Assembly: GCF_009789555.1 (NCBI RefSeq)
Contig: NZ_CP046902.1
Location: 3,302,001-3,366,000 of the forward strand
From: Stutzerimonas stutzeri
Lineage (GTDB): Bacteria; Pseudomonadota; Gammaproteobacteria; Pseudomonadales; Pseudomonadaceae
Length of the DNA stretch: 64,000 nucleotides
Direction of reading: 5' to 3'
This document shows positions 1 to 8,307 of the stretch, one piece after another. Positions within the stretch are counted from its first letter, which is position 1. Each line of letters opens with the position of its first letter. The position numbers and the translations under genes are program-made. The notes below the pieces were generated by a model. It saw nothing but the letters and a program-made list of their open reading frames with translations, made no database searches and was not told the DNA's origin.

Positions 1-732
1 AACCTGAGCGTCAATGAAGGTGAGTTCTGCACGTTGGTCGGCGCGTCCGGCTGTGGCAAGTCCACCTTCCTGCGTTTGTTGCTCGGCCAGGAGCGGCCCA
101 GCCGTGGCGACATCCTGCTGGACGGCACAGCCATCGCCCACGAGCCGGATGCCAGCCGCGGCGTGGTCTTCCAGCGCTATTCGGTGTTCGCGCACCTGTC
201 GGTGCTGGACAACGTCGCGCTGGGCCTGGAACTGCCCAGGGCCCCCTTGCTGGGTCGCCTGTTCGGTCGAGCCAAGCGCGAAGCGCGCGAACAGGCCGAA
301 GTGATACTGCACAAGGTCGGCCTCGGTCATTCCCTGGACAAATACCCGGCGCAATTGTCCGGCGGCATGCAGCAGCGGCTGGCCATCGCCCAGGCGGTGA
401 TCACCCAGCCACGCGTGCTGCTGCTCGACGAGCCCTTCGGCGCGCTCGATCCGGGCATTCGCAAGGACATGCACGAGTTGCTGCTGCAACTCTGGCAGGA
501 CACCCGTCTGACCGTGTTCATGGTGACCCACGACCTTTCCGAAGGCTTCACCCTTGGCACCCGCATTCTGGTCTTCGACAAGACCCGCATCGATCCTCAG
601 GCGCCGGGTGCCTATGGCGCGCGAGTGACCTACGACATCCCTCTGAACGCTGAACGGCGAGTCGCACGCGGCGCCTGTGGCGACCTGCCGACACAACTCA
701 GCTATCTGCACATCGTCAATAAAGGAGCCTGA
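1..732 (+). CDS. ABC transporter ATP-binding protein of the guanidine/urea carboxylase cluster (5' truncated)
   Basis: The reading frame is open from base 1, so the N-terminus lies outside the window. It shows a Walker A motif (GASGCGKST, just after the left edge), the signature LSGGMQQR and Walker B LLLDEPFGALD, followed by the H-loop VTHD. This is the NitT/TauT (SsuB/TauB) class of importer ATPases acting at the inner membrane. The stop codon is 1 nt before the next start, and the following genes are two DUF1989 proteins and a urea/guanidine carboxylase, which is the usual setting of the carboxylase-associated ABC importer. The matching permease and binding protein are presumably upstream of the window. 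The likely substrate is guanidine or a related small nitrogen compound; this rests on context, not on residues. Confidence 0.9.
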   Translation, partial: NLSVNEGEFCTLVGASGCGKSTFLRLLLGQERPSRGDILLDGTAIAHEPDASRGVVFQRYSVFAHLSVLDNVALGLELPRAPLLGRLFGRAKREAREQAEVILHKVGLGHSLDKYPAQLSGGMQQRLAIAQAVITQPRVLLLDEPFGALDPGIRKDMHELLLQLWQDTRLTVFMVTHDLSEGFTLGTRILVFDKTRIDPQAPGAYGARVTYDIPLNAERRVARGACGDLPTQLSYLHIVNKGA

Positions 733-733
733 C

Positions 734-1462
734 ATGAGCGCTTCCCTCGCTATCCGCCCCACGCTGTACGAAGAAACGCTGCCCGGCGGCGGACATACCT
801 CGTTCGTGCTCAAACGCGGCCAACTGTTGCGCCTGACCGATCTTGAAGGCGGCGCCAATGTCAGCCTGATGATGTTCAACGCTGCGGAAAAAAGTGAACG
901 GCTGAACCTGCCGGATACGCTGAAAGGCCAGCACACCGCCAAACTCACCGCCGGCCATTGCCTGTATTCGGACATGGGCCGTGTGCTCGCCGCCATCACC
1001 GCCGACACCTGCGGCTGGCACGACAGCTTCGGCGGCGTGCTCAATGCCGATGAAGTCGCGCAAAAGTATGGCCAGGGCCGCTATCAGGAGCTGCGCAACG
1101 GTTTCTTCCGCAACGGCGTCGACAACCTGCTGGTTGAAATGGGCAAGTGGAACCTGAACCTGCAGGACCTGCTGATGACCCTCAATCTGTTCAGCAAGGT
1201 CGCCGTGGATGCCGACGGCGGTTTTGCCTTCCAGCCCGGCAACTCCAAAGCGGGTGACTACCTCGAACTCTACGCGCCGATGGACACGTTGGTGGTGCTC
1301 ACCGCCCTGCAACACCCGATGGACCCGAATCCCGAATACGCGCCGAAACCGATTCAGCTCAGTTGGCAGCGCGTCGACAGCGACGGAATCACCGTGCTGT
1401 GCCGCAGTTCGCGCGCGGAAAACGGTCGCGCCTTCCACAACACCGAACGGCTCTACATCTGA
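734..1462 (+). CDS. DUF1989 protein, carboxyguanidine deiminase subunit (urea amidolyase-associated protein)
   Basis: This 242-residue DUF1989 protein is one of two adjacent paralogues placed just before the carboxylase. In characterised systems the pair (CgdA/CgdB) forms the heteromeric carboxyguanidine deiminase, which turns carboxyguanidine into allophanate and ammonia in the cytoplasm; older names are urea carboxylase-associated proteins. The family motif ADTCGWHDSFGG is present. Compared with the next gene it lacks the C-terminal Cys-rich segment (NCPQ...NPCN...NPTP); at the equivalent place it reads LQHPMDPNPEYAPKP. The two subunits are therefore not equivalent. The ATG at 734 is preceded by AAAGGAG and follows the upstream stop by one base, so I chose it over an in-frame earlier start at 677. 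I cannot say which of CgdA or CgdB this is. Confidence 0.88.
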   Translation: MSASLAIRPTLYEETLPGGGHTSFVLKRGQLLRLTDLEGGANVSLMMFNAAEKSERLNLPDTLKGQHTAKLTAGHCLYSDMGRVLAAITADTCGWHDSFGGVLNADEVAQKYGQGRYQELRNGFFRNGVDNLLVEMGKWNLNLQDLLMTLNLFSKVAVDADGGFAFQPGNSKAGDYLELYAPMDTLVVLTALQHPMDPNPEYAPKPIQLSWQRVDSDGITVLCRSSRAENGRAFHNTERLYI

Positions 1463-1474
1463 GGAGGTGCCGCA

Positions 1475-2110
1475 ATGACTATCCGTGAAAGCAATCTGCA
1501 CCCCGAAACCGCCACGTTTCATCATGTGATTCCGGCGGGCGAGCCTTATCTGTTCGAGGTAAAGGCCGGGCAAACGCTGCGCCTGCTCGACCTTGAGGGC
1601 AATCAGGCAATCGATACGCTGTTTTTCGGTGCGAAGAACCCACGCGAACGTTTCGACCCGCAACGCACCCTGCGCAAACAGAACAAGGTCTACCTCTCCA
1701 CCGGCACGGTGCTTTATTCGAACCTCGGCAATCCGCTGTTGACCATCGTCGCCGACACCTGCGGTCGCCACGACACTCTCGGCGGTGCCTGTGCCCAGGA
1801 AAGCAACGTGGTGCGCTACGCGCTGGACAAGCGCTACATGCACAGTTGCCGCGACAACTTCCTGCGCGCCAGCCTGCACGATGGGCGGCTGGATAAGCGC
1901 GACATCGGCGCCAACATCAACTTCTTCATGAATGTGCCAGTGACCGCCGAAGGCGGGCTGACCTTCGAGGACGGCATCTCGGCACCTGGCAAATATGTAG
2001 AGCTGAAGGCCGAACAGGACGTGATCGTCCTGATTTCCAACTGCCCGCAACTGAACAACCCCTGCAACGGCTGGAATCCGACCCCGGCCGAGGTGCTGGT
2101 GTGGGATTGA
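1475..2110 (+). CDS. DUF1989 protein, carboxyguanidine deiminase subunit with the Cys motif
   Basis: This 211-residue DUF1989 protein is the second member of the presumed carboxyguanidine deiminase pair. It has the motif DTCGRHDTLGGAC and the C-terminal SNCPQLNNPCNGWNPTP signature typical of this family, whose Cys and His residues are good candidates for metal or catalytic ligands. The partner gene upstream lacks the C-terminal cysteines, so the active site is probably carried mainly by this subunit (inference). A strong ribosome site (GAGGAGGTG) precedes the ATG, and the gap to the upstream stop is 12 nt, so the two are co-transcribed. Its product, allophanate, is the substrate of the hydrolase encoded at 5919. 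Confidence 0.9.
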   Translation: MTIRESNLHPETATFHHVIPAGEPYLFEVKAGQTLRLLDLEGNQAIDTLFFGAKNPRERFDPQRTLRKQNKVYLSTGTVLYSNLGNPLLTIVADTCGRHDTLGGACAQESNVVRYALDKRYMHSCRDNFLRASLHDGRLDKRDIGANINFFMNVPVTAEGGLTFEDGISAPGKYVELKAEQDVIVLISNCPQLNNPCNGWNPTPAEVLVWD

Positions 2111-2173
2111 GTTCGCCCCAGCCAGGGTGATCAGCCAACGCGCCGCCGCCCGGCCCAGCCAGCACAGCGTTCA

Positions 2174-2191
2174 ACCACGGACGACCGTGGT
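2174..2191. other. Intercistronic inverted repeat
   Basis: In the 127-base gap between the second DUF1989 gene and the carboxylase there is a perfect hairpin, ACCACGG-ACGA-CCGTGGT, followed at 2206-2219 by a second one, GCGGG-ACGG-CCCGC. Neither has a T tract, so they are more likely mRNA-stabilising or processing elements than full terminators. The gap is otherwise without recognisable genes. Confidence 0.45.
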
Positions 2192-2237
2192 CACCACGAA
2201 TTAAAGCGGGACGGCCCGCCCAGCCCTTTGAGGGTCA

Positions 2238-5200
2238 ATGGACATGTTCGACACACTCCTGATCGCCAACCGCGGGGCCATCGCCTGCCGCATCCAACGC
2301 ACGCTGAAGGCGCTCGATTGCCGAAGCGTGGCCGTTTACGCCGAGGCGGATGCGGCCAGCCTGCATATCCAGCAGGCCGATGAAGCGCATAGTCTGGGCG
2401 AAGGGCCGGCTGCCCTCACCTATCTGGACGACGACAAAATCCTCGACGTCGCCAGGCGTAGCGGTGCCAAGGCGATTCACCCTGGCTACGGCTTCCTGTC
2501 GGAGAACGCCGCCTTTGCCGAGGCGTGCGAAGCCGCCGGTATCGCCTTTGTCGGGCCCACCCCGGAACAACTTCGCGTGTTCGGTCTCAAGCACACCGCG
2601 CGGGCCCTGGCCAAGCAGCACGACGTGCCGATGCTGGAAGGCACCGAACTGCTGGAAAACCTCGAGGCCGCTCTGAAGGCTGGCGAGCAAGTGGGTTATC
2701 CGGTGATGCTCAAGAGCACCGCTGGCGGCGGCGGTATCGGCATGCGCGTGTGCCGCAGCGCCGACGAATTGTCGGACGCGTTCGAGGCGGTCAAACGCCT
2801 GGGGCAGAACAATTTCAGCGACGCCGGGGTCTTCATCGAGAAGTACATTCAGCGCGCCCGCCATCTGGAAGTGCAGGTGTTCGGCGACGGCCAGGGCGAG
2901 GTGATCGCCCTCGGCGTCCGCGACTGCTCGGTGCAGCGCCGCAACCAGAAAGTGCTGGAAGAAACCCCCGCGCCGAACCTGCCCGCCGGCATGGCCGAGG
3001 CACTGTGCGAGGCCGCCATCACCCTGGCCAAGGCCGTCCGCTACCGCAGCGCCGGCACCGTCGAGTTCGTCTACGATGGCGAGGCCGAGCGCTTCTATTT
3101 CCTCGAGGTGAATACCCGCCTGCAAGTCGAACATGGCGTCACCGAGCAGGTCTGGGGCGTCGATCTGGTGCGCTGGATGATCGAGCTGGCGGCGGGCGAC
3201 CTGGCCCCGCTGGCGGAACTGGGCTGCCAGTTGAAACCGCAGGGACACGCGATCCAGGCGCGGCTGTACGCGGAAGATCCGGGCCGTGACTTCCAGCCGA
3301 GTCCGGGGCTGCTGACCGAGGTTGCGTTTCCCGCCGCCGACGGGCACGCGCTGCGCATCGACACGTGGGTCGAAGCCGGTTGTGAAATCCCGCCGTACTT
3401 CGATCCGATGATCGCCAAGCTCATCACCTGGGCACCCAGTCGGGACAAGGCGCGCGCCGCACTCGATCAGGCCCTGGCCGACACGCGACTGTATGGCGTG
3501 GAAACCAACCGCGATCATCTGCGGCAGATCCTCGCCTATTCGCCCTTCGTCGAGGGCAATCCCTGGACCCGTTGCCTCGAAGGCCTGCGTTACCGCGCCA
3601 GCACCTTCGAAGTGCTCAGCGCCGGCACCCAGACCACCGTGCAGGATTTCCCCGGTCGCCTGGGCTACTGGTCCGTCGGCGTGCCACCGTCAGGCCCGAT
3701 GGACAGCCGCGCGCTGCAACTGGGCAACGCGTTGCTCGGCAACCCGACCGACGCCGCCGGGCTGGAAATCACCATGAGCGGGCCACGGCTGCGCTTCAAT
3801 ACCGATGCCGTGATTGCGCTGACCGGCGCGGCGGTTGCGCTGACGCTCGACGGCGTGGAACAGCCAATGAACACGGCCATTCTGGTCGAGGCCGGCAGTA
3901 CCCTCGCCATCGGCACCATTGCCGGGGCTGGCGCGCGCTGCTACCTGAGCCTGCGCGGCGGCATCCAGGTGCCCGACTATCTGGGCAGCAAGAGCACCTT
4001 CACCCTGGGGCAGTTCGGCGGCCACGCAGGTCGTGCCCTGCGCGCGGGCGATGTGCTGCACCTGCTGCCGCTCGACGACAGATCGGCTGCTGCCAGCCTG
4101 CCTGCCGAGCTGTGCCCGCCACTGCCCGCCGTGCGCACGATCCGGGTGATCTATGGCCCGCATGGCGCCCCCGAATACTTCAGCGAAAACTACATCGAGA
4201 CCTTCTTCGCCACCGATTGGGAGGTGCATTTCAATTCCAGCCGGACGGGTGTTCGCCTGATCGGTCCGAAACCGGAATGGACACGTGACAGCGGTGGCGA
4301 GGCCGGGCTGCATCCGTCCAACATTCACGACAATCCCTACGCCATCGGCGCGGTGGATTTCACCGGCGACATGCCGGTGATCCTCGGCCCGGACGGTCCG
4401 AGCCTGGGCGGTTTCGTCTGCCCGGTGACCCTCATCGAAGCCGATCTCTGGCAACTCGGCCAGCTCAAGGCGGGCGACAAGGTGCGCTTCCTGCCGGTGG
4501 ATATCGTCACTGCGCGAGCCCTCGCCAGGGCGCAGCGAGATGCGCTTTCTCTCAAGGGCGATGCGTTCGCCCACGCGCCAACGGTCGAAGCGACCCGCAC
4601 GGGTGCACCGGCCTCCCCCATCGTTCTCGATTTGGGTGCGGCGGATAGCCGACTGCTGGCACGTCTCTCGGGCGACACCCATCTTCTGCTGGAAATCGGC
4701 CAGCCGGAACTGGATCTGGTGCTGCGCTTTCGCGCTCACGCCCTGATGCAGGCGCTGGAGGCGCGCTCGGTCGAGGGCATCATCGACCTCACCCCCGGCA
4801 TTCGCTCCCTGCAAGTCCACTACCAGCCCGAAACGCTGTCGCTGGAGCAGCTCCTCGACATCGTCGCCAGTCTCTGGGACGCGGTGTGCTCGGCGCAGGA
4901 TCTGAAAGTCCCCTCGCGCATCGTCCACCTGCCGCTGTCGTGGGACGACCCGGCCTGCCAACTGGCAATCGAGAAGTACATGACCACGGTCCGCAAGGAC
5001 GCCCCCTGGTGCCCAAGCAACCTGGAGTTCATCCGCCGCATCAACGACCTGCCGAATCTCGACGCCGTGTACCGCACCGTATTCGAGGCCAGCTATCTGG
5101 TGATGGGCCTGGGCGACGTCTACCTTGGCGCCCCGGTGGCCACCCCGCTCGACCCGCGCCACCGTCTGGTCACGACCAAGTACAACCCGGCTCGCACCTG

Positions 5201-5861
5201 GACCGCGGAAAACTCCGTGGGCATCGGCGGCGCCTACCTGTGTGTCTACGGCATGGAAGGTCCGGGTGGTTATCAGTTCGTTGGTCGCACCTTGCAGATG
5301 TGGAATCGCTATCGCGAGGTCGCGGCCTTTGGCGGTCAGCCGTGGTTGCTGCGCTTCTTCGATCAGATCCGTTTCTACCCGGTCTGCGCCGACGAACTGC
5401 TGAAAATACGCCGCGATTTCCCGCTGGGGCGCTACCCACTGGAGATCGAGGAAACCGAACTGAGGCTGTCCGATTATCAAGCGTTTCTCGACCGCGAGGC
5501 CGAAAGCATCGACGACTTCCGCCAGCAGCAGCGCGCCGCCTTCGATGCCGAACGCCAGCGCTGGATCGAATCCGGCCAGGCGCATTTCGAGAGCCAGGAA
5601 GTCGCGGCCGATCTCGCTGAAGACATTCCGCTCGGCCACGGCCAGCACGGCATCGAGAGCCATATCGCCGGCAATCTCTGGCAGGTGCAGGCGAAGGTCG
5701 GCGACTGCGTCAAGGCGGGCGATGTGCTGGTGATTCTGGAGTCGATGAAAATGGAAATCCCTCTCACTGCGCCCCTCGATGGCGTGATCAAAGAGGTCAG
5801 CGTACAACCCGGCTCCGCGGTGCGGGCCGGCCAGCGCGTCGTGGTAATCGAGGCCGCGTGA
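2238..5861 (+). CDS. Guanidine carboxylase (annotated in the family as urea carboxylase)
   Basis: This 1207-residue protein has the complete urea/guanidine carboxylase architecture: an N-terminal biotin carboxylase with ATP-grasp (LLIANRGAIACR at about 6-17, K159 before TAGGGGIGMR), a KipA/KipI-like (AHS1/AHS2) carboxyltransferase region at about 460-1040 with the GLGDVYLGAP and LDPRHRLVTTKYNP motifs, and a C-terminal biotinyl domain whose acceptor is K1171 in ESMKMEI. The reaction is ATP- and bicarbonate-dependent carboxylation. Enzymes linked to DUF1989 pairs and guanidine-I riboswitches carboxylate guanidine in preference to urea, so I favour guanidine here. The start at 2238 is preceded by TTTGAGGG; an alternative ATG lies 6 nt downstream. 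The substrate-selecting residue in the carboxyltransferase site was not assigned. Confidence 0.93.
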   Translation: MDMFDTLLIANRGAIACRIQRTLKALDCRSVAVYAEADAASLHIQQADEAHSLGEGPAALTYLDDDKILDVARRSGAKAIHPGYGFLSENAAFAEACEAAGIAFVGPTPEQLRVFGLKHTARALAKQHDVPMLEGTELLENLEAALKAGEQVGYPVMLKSTAGGGGIGMRVCRSADELSDAFEAVKRLGQNNFSDAGVFIEKYIQRARHLEVQVFGDGQGEVIALGVRDCSVQRRNQKVLEETPAPNLPAGMAEALCEAAITLAKAVRYRSAGTVEFVYDGEAERFYFLEVNTRLQVEHGVTEQVWGVDLVRWMIELAAGDLAPLAELGCQLKPQGHAIQARLYAEDPGRDFQPSPGLLTEVAFPAADGHALRIDTWVEAGCEIPPYFDPMIAKLITWAPSRDKARAALDQALADTRLYGVETNRDHLRQILAYSPFVEGNPWTRCLEGLRYRASTFEVLSAGTQTTVQDFPGRLGYWSVGVPPSGPMDSRALQLGNALLGNPTDAAGLEITMSGPRLRFNTDAVIALTGAAVALTLDGVEQPMNTAILVEAGSTLAIGTIAGAGARCYLSLRGGIQVPDYLGSKSTFTLGQFGGHAGRALRAGDVLHLLPLDDRSAAASLPAELCPPLPAVRTIRVIYGPHGAPEYFSENYIETFFATDWEVHFNSSRTGVRLIGPKPEWTRDSGGEAGLHPSNIHDNPYAIGAVDFTGDMPVILGPDGPSLGGFVCPVTLIEADLWQLGQLKAGDKVRFLPVDIVTARALARAQRDALSLKGDAFAHAPTVEATRTGAPASPIVLDLGAADSRLLARLSGDTHLLLEIGQPELDLVLRFRAHALMQALEARSVEGIIDLTPGIRSLQVHYQPETLSLEQLLDIVASLWDAVCSAQDLKVPSRIVHLPLSWDDPACQLAIEKYMTTVRKDAPWCPSNLEFIRRINDLPNLDAVYRTVFEASYLVMGLGDVYLGAPVATPLDPRHRLVTTKYNPARTWTAENSVGIGGAYLCVYGMEGPGGYQFVGRTLQMWNRYREVAAFGGQPWLLRFFDQIRFYPVCADELLKIRRDFPLGRYPLEIEETELRLSDYQAFLDREAESIDDFRQQQRAAFDAERQRWIESGQAHFESQEVAADLAEDIPLGHGQHGIESHIAGNLWQVQAKVGDCVKAGDVLVILESMKMEIPLTAPLDGVIKEVSVQPGSAVRAGQRVVVIEAA

Positions 5862-5918
5862 TGCTTGCCGACCGCCCACCCCTGAGCCGATAACGATCAA
5901 CACTAAAGGAAGCAGACC

Positions 5919-7721
5919 ATGACTCGCGACTTCGACCTGCGTCTCGACACGCTGCGCAGCGCTTATACAGACCTCAAGCAGACCCCTCGCCAGCTGATCG
6001 CTGCCTTGCATGAGCAGGCACTGGCGCTGCAAGGTGAATTCAACCTCTTCATTCACCTGCTGAGCCTTGAGGAACTGGAGCCCTACCTCGTCGCACTGGA
6101 CGGTCAATCGCCCGCCAGTTTGCCGCTGTATGGCGTGCCGTTCGCCATCAAGGACAACATCGACCTGGCCGGTATTCCGACCACCGCTGCCTGTCCGGCC
6201 TTTGCCTACACGCCTGAGACCAGCGCGACCATCGTCGAGCAATTGATCGCCCTCGGCGCGATTCCCATGGGCAAGACCAATCTCGACCAGTTCGCGACCG
6301 GGCTGAACGGAACGCGCTCGCCCTATGGCGAATGCCGCAACAGCGTACATCCGGACTATCCGTCTGGCGGTTCCAGCGCCGGTTCGTCACTGGCCGTCGC
6401 GCTGGGTCTTTGCAGTTTCGCCCTCGGCACCGACACCGCCGGATCTGGACGCGTACCGGCTGCCTTGAACAACCTGGTGGGCTTGAAGGCCAGCAAGGGC
6501 CTGATCTCCACGGCAGGCGTCGTACCCGCCTGCCGCACACTCGATTGCGTCACCTACTTCACCGCCACCGCCGCCGAAGCCAGCCAGTTGCTGGCCCTGA
6601 CCGCCACGCTCGATCCGCGCGATGAGTACAGCCGGACCAATCCGCTGTGGAACGATGGGTCGGCGTTCGGCAAGGTCGAGCGGTTTCGCTTCGGCGTGCC
6701 GCAGCCACTGGAGTTTCTCGGTTGCGCGCAAAGCCCGGCACTGTTCGAGGCGACCGTCGAGCACCTGAAATCCATCGGCGGCGAGGCGGTGCCCATCGAC
6801 TTCACGCCGTTCCTGGAAGCCGCTCGCCTGCTCTATGAAGGGCCATGGGTGGCCGAGCGCTACAGTGTCGCCGGCGAACTGATCGAACAGCAGCCCGATG
6901 CCGTGCTGCCAGTGATCAAGGCCGTGCTGGACAAGGCGCCCAGCACAACCGCCGTACAATTGTTCCGCGCCCAGTATCGCTTGCAACAGCTCAAGGCGAT
7001 CTGCGACCGGATCATGGCCGAGGTCGATTGCGTGCTGACCCCGGCCTATCCTCGCCCGGTCACGCTGGATGAACTGCACGCCGAACCGGTCCGGCGCAAT
7101 TCGGACCTCGGCTATTACACCAACTTCATGAACATGCTCGATTACGCTGCCGTGGCCGTGCCAGCCGGCGTCATGGCTAACGGCCTGCCGTGGGGCGTGA
7201 CGTTGTTCGGACGGGTTTTCACGGATCAGTATCTGCTCAGTCTGGCCGACGCATTGCAACGCCACACCGGCATCCCGCTTATCGGTGGCCGGTCGATTAC
7301 ATCGCCCGCACCGCAGAACCCCGCCCGCAACGACCGCGCCCGTGTGGTGGTCTGCGGTGCGCATCTGCAAGGCCTTCCGCTGAACTGGCAACTCAGCCAG
7401 CGTGGCGGTCGCTTGCTGGAAACCACTCGCAGCGCGCCGCATTACGCACTCTACGCGCTGGCCGGAGGGCCGCCGATGCGACCGGGCATGCTGCGCGTGG
7501 CCGAAGGCGGTGCGGCGATCGCGGTAGAAGTATGGGAGCTGCCAAGCAGCGAGCTGGGGTCTTTTCTCACGGGCATTCCCGCACCGCTGGGGCTGGGCAA
7601 GGTAGAGCTGGAGGACGGTCGCTGGGAGACCGGCTTCATTTGCGACCCTTACGGCCTGGCCGGTGCGCAAGAAATCACAGCCTTCGGCGGCTGGCGCGCC
7701 TATATGAAGAGCCGGGGCTGA
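5919..7721 (+). CDS. atzF: Allophanate hydrolase
   Basis: This 600-residue enzyme hydrolyses allophanate to ammonia and carbon dioxide and completes the guanidine pathway of this operon. The N-terminal amidase-signature domain (about 1-440) has the catalytic triad K78 (FAIKDNIDLAG), cis-Ser S152 (GGSSAGSS) and nucleophile S176 (DTAGSGRVPA). The C-terminal domain (about 465-600) is the small domain found in AtzF/DUR1-type allophanate hydrolases. The length matches the free-standing family; it is not fused to the carboxylase as in fungal DUR1,2. It starts 57 nt after the carboxylase stop with an AAAGGAAG ribosome site and is the last gene of the first operon. Confidence 0.95.
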   Translation: MTRDFDLRLDTLRSAYTDLKQTPRQLIAALHEQALALQGEFNLFIHLLSLEELEPYLVALDGQSPASLPLYGVPFAIKDNIDLAGIPTTAACPAFAYTPETSATIVEQLIALGAIPMGKTNLDQFATGLNGTRSPYGECRNSVHPDYPSGGSSAGSSLAVALGLCSFALGTDTAGSGRVPAALNNLVGLKASKGLISTAGVVPACRTLDCVTYFTATAAEASQLLALTATLDPRDEYSRTNPLWNDGSAFGKVERFRFGVPQPLEFLGCAQSPALFEATVEHLKSIGGEAVPIDFTPFLEAARLLYEGPWVAERYSVAGELIEQQPDAVLPVIKAVLDKAPSTTAVQLFRAQYRLQQLKAICDRIMAEVDCVLTPAYPRPVTLDELHAEPVRRNSDLGYYTNFMNMLDYAAVAVPAGVMANGLPWGVTLFGRVFTDQYLLSLADALQRHTGIPLIGGRSITSPAPQNPARNDRARVVVCGAHLQGLPLNWQLSQRGGRLLETTRSAPHYALYALAGGPPMRPGMLRVAEGGAAIAVEVWELPSSELGSFLTGIPAPLGLGKVELEDGRWETGFICDPYGLAGAQEITAFGGWRAYMKSRG

Positions 7722-7909
7722 AAATCGCGGTTCCCGACACGCCGATTCCGCTGCTTTCACAGTCCCGATTCCCTCCACGCCACGGTCGAAGCCATCCGGC
7801 GATCCAGGGGCGCTGGCAGGGCCTGACAGCCGGAAAACCGAAGCCCAGGTCGAATGAGCTCAACCCAACGCGGTGCCTGGGTGGGGCTTATTCATTGTTC
7901 CGTACGCAC

Positions 7910-7927
7910 GGCCCCTTCGAGGGGGCC
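7910..7927 (+). terminator. Possible terminator hairpin after the first operon
   Basis: GGCCCC-TTCGAG-GGGGCC forms a strong GC hairpin 189 nt after the allophanate hydrolase stop. Only scattered T residues follow (ATTCATTTGG), so termination would be imperfect. The rest of 7722-8079 holds no convincing gene. Confidence 0.35.
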
Positions 7928-8079
7928 GGATTCATTTGGCCACCTCATCTGTCCCGGCACCATTGGAGAGCAGCACTCACCATTTGAGCGCAGTTTGCGC
8001 CGCTCGCTTCCTTTAGAATCAATCGAGATATATTACGTAACCGCTTGAATTACAAAGATATCAAACATCACAACCAATC

Positions 8080-8094
8080 TGGCACGCAACCTGC
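8080..8094 (+). promoter_or_regulatory. Sigma-54 (RpoN) promoter candidate ahead of the guanidine riboswitch
   Basis: TGGCAC-GCAAC-CTGC gives the required GG (8081-8082), ten-base spacing and GC (8093-8094) of -24/-12 promoters, with a fully consensus -24 TGGCAC. The predicted start near 8105 lies about 60 nt before the riboswitch core, the right place for the leader. RpoN control would make the operon respond to nitrogen status as well as to guanidine. I did not find a convincing NtrC site upstream. Confidence 0.65.
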
Positions 8095-8168
8095 TCAGGA
8101 GATATTGAACGGGATGAGTCGCCACAGCGACCATGACGCTCGGCACACAGGAGCAACACAGAGGCGAA

Positions 8169-8260
8169 CTAGGGTTCCGGCTCATGAACATGAGCGGCTG
8201 GTCCGAGAGTTCTCCGGTCCCATGGAGCGGGACTACACGGCGGGATAAAAGCCCGGGAGA
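8169..8260 (+). ncRNA. Guanidine-I (ykkC) riboswitch
   Basis: The conserved blocks of the class are all present in order: CTAGGGTTCCG (8169-8179), then GGCTGGTCCGAGAG, then ACACGGCGGGATAAAAGCCC and GGGAGA up to 8260. A variable perfect hairpin (GCTCATG-AA-CATGAGC) sits where the class tolerates insertions. It lies 48 nt before the ATG of the ABC binding-protein gene and so controls the ten-gene operon 8308-16877. The class switches expression on when free guanidinium binds. No copy is seen ahead of the carboxylase operon, whose leader lies outside the window. Confidence 0.97.
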
Positions 8261-8280
8261 CGCGATGTCATCCCGTGCCG
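8238..8280 (+). promoter_or_regulatory. Candidate riboswitch expression platform
   Basis: The conserved aptamer strand CGGCGGGAT (8238-8246) can pair with ATCCCG-TG-CCG (8270-8280) just downstream, with a 2-nt bulge. This pairing would be mutually exclusive with the ligand-bound fold. The ribosome site TAGGAG is at 8295-8300. The arrangement suggests switching between two structures before the start codon, but which state is on is inference. Confidence 0.4.
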
Positions 8281-8307
8281 GTTCTTCCACTGTGTAGGAG
8301 TTTCACC

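Noticed and set aside
3690..6350. An 886-codon open frame on the minus strand over the carboxylase and hydrolase genes, and similar long antisense frames at 716-2050, 2235-3518 and 29723-31942.
   Set aside because: They are mirror frames of strongly coding high-GC genes; no domain, ribosome site or operon logic supports them.
7950..7995. GCAC and GCGC fragments upstream of the sigma-54 site considered as NtrC enhancers.
   Set aside because: Spacing and half-site sequence do not match GCAC-N7-GTGC; only isolated GCAC words are present.
8045..8248. Short open frame over the riboswitch.
   Set aside because: It covers the aptamer core, which is conserved as RNA, and has no ribosome site or coding character.
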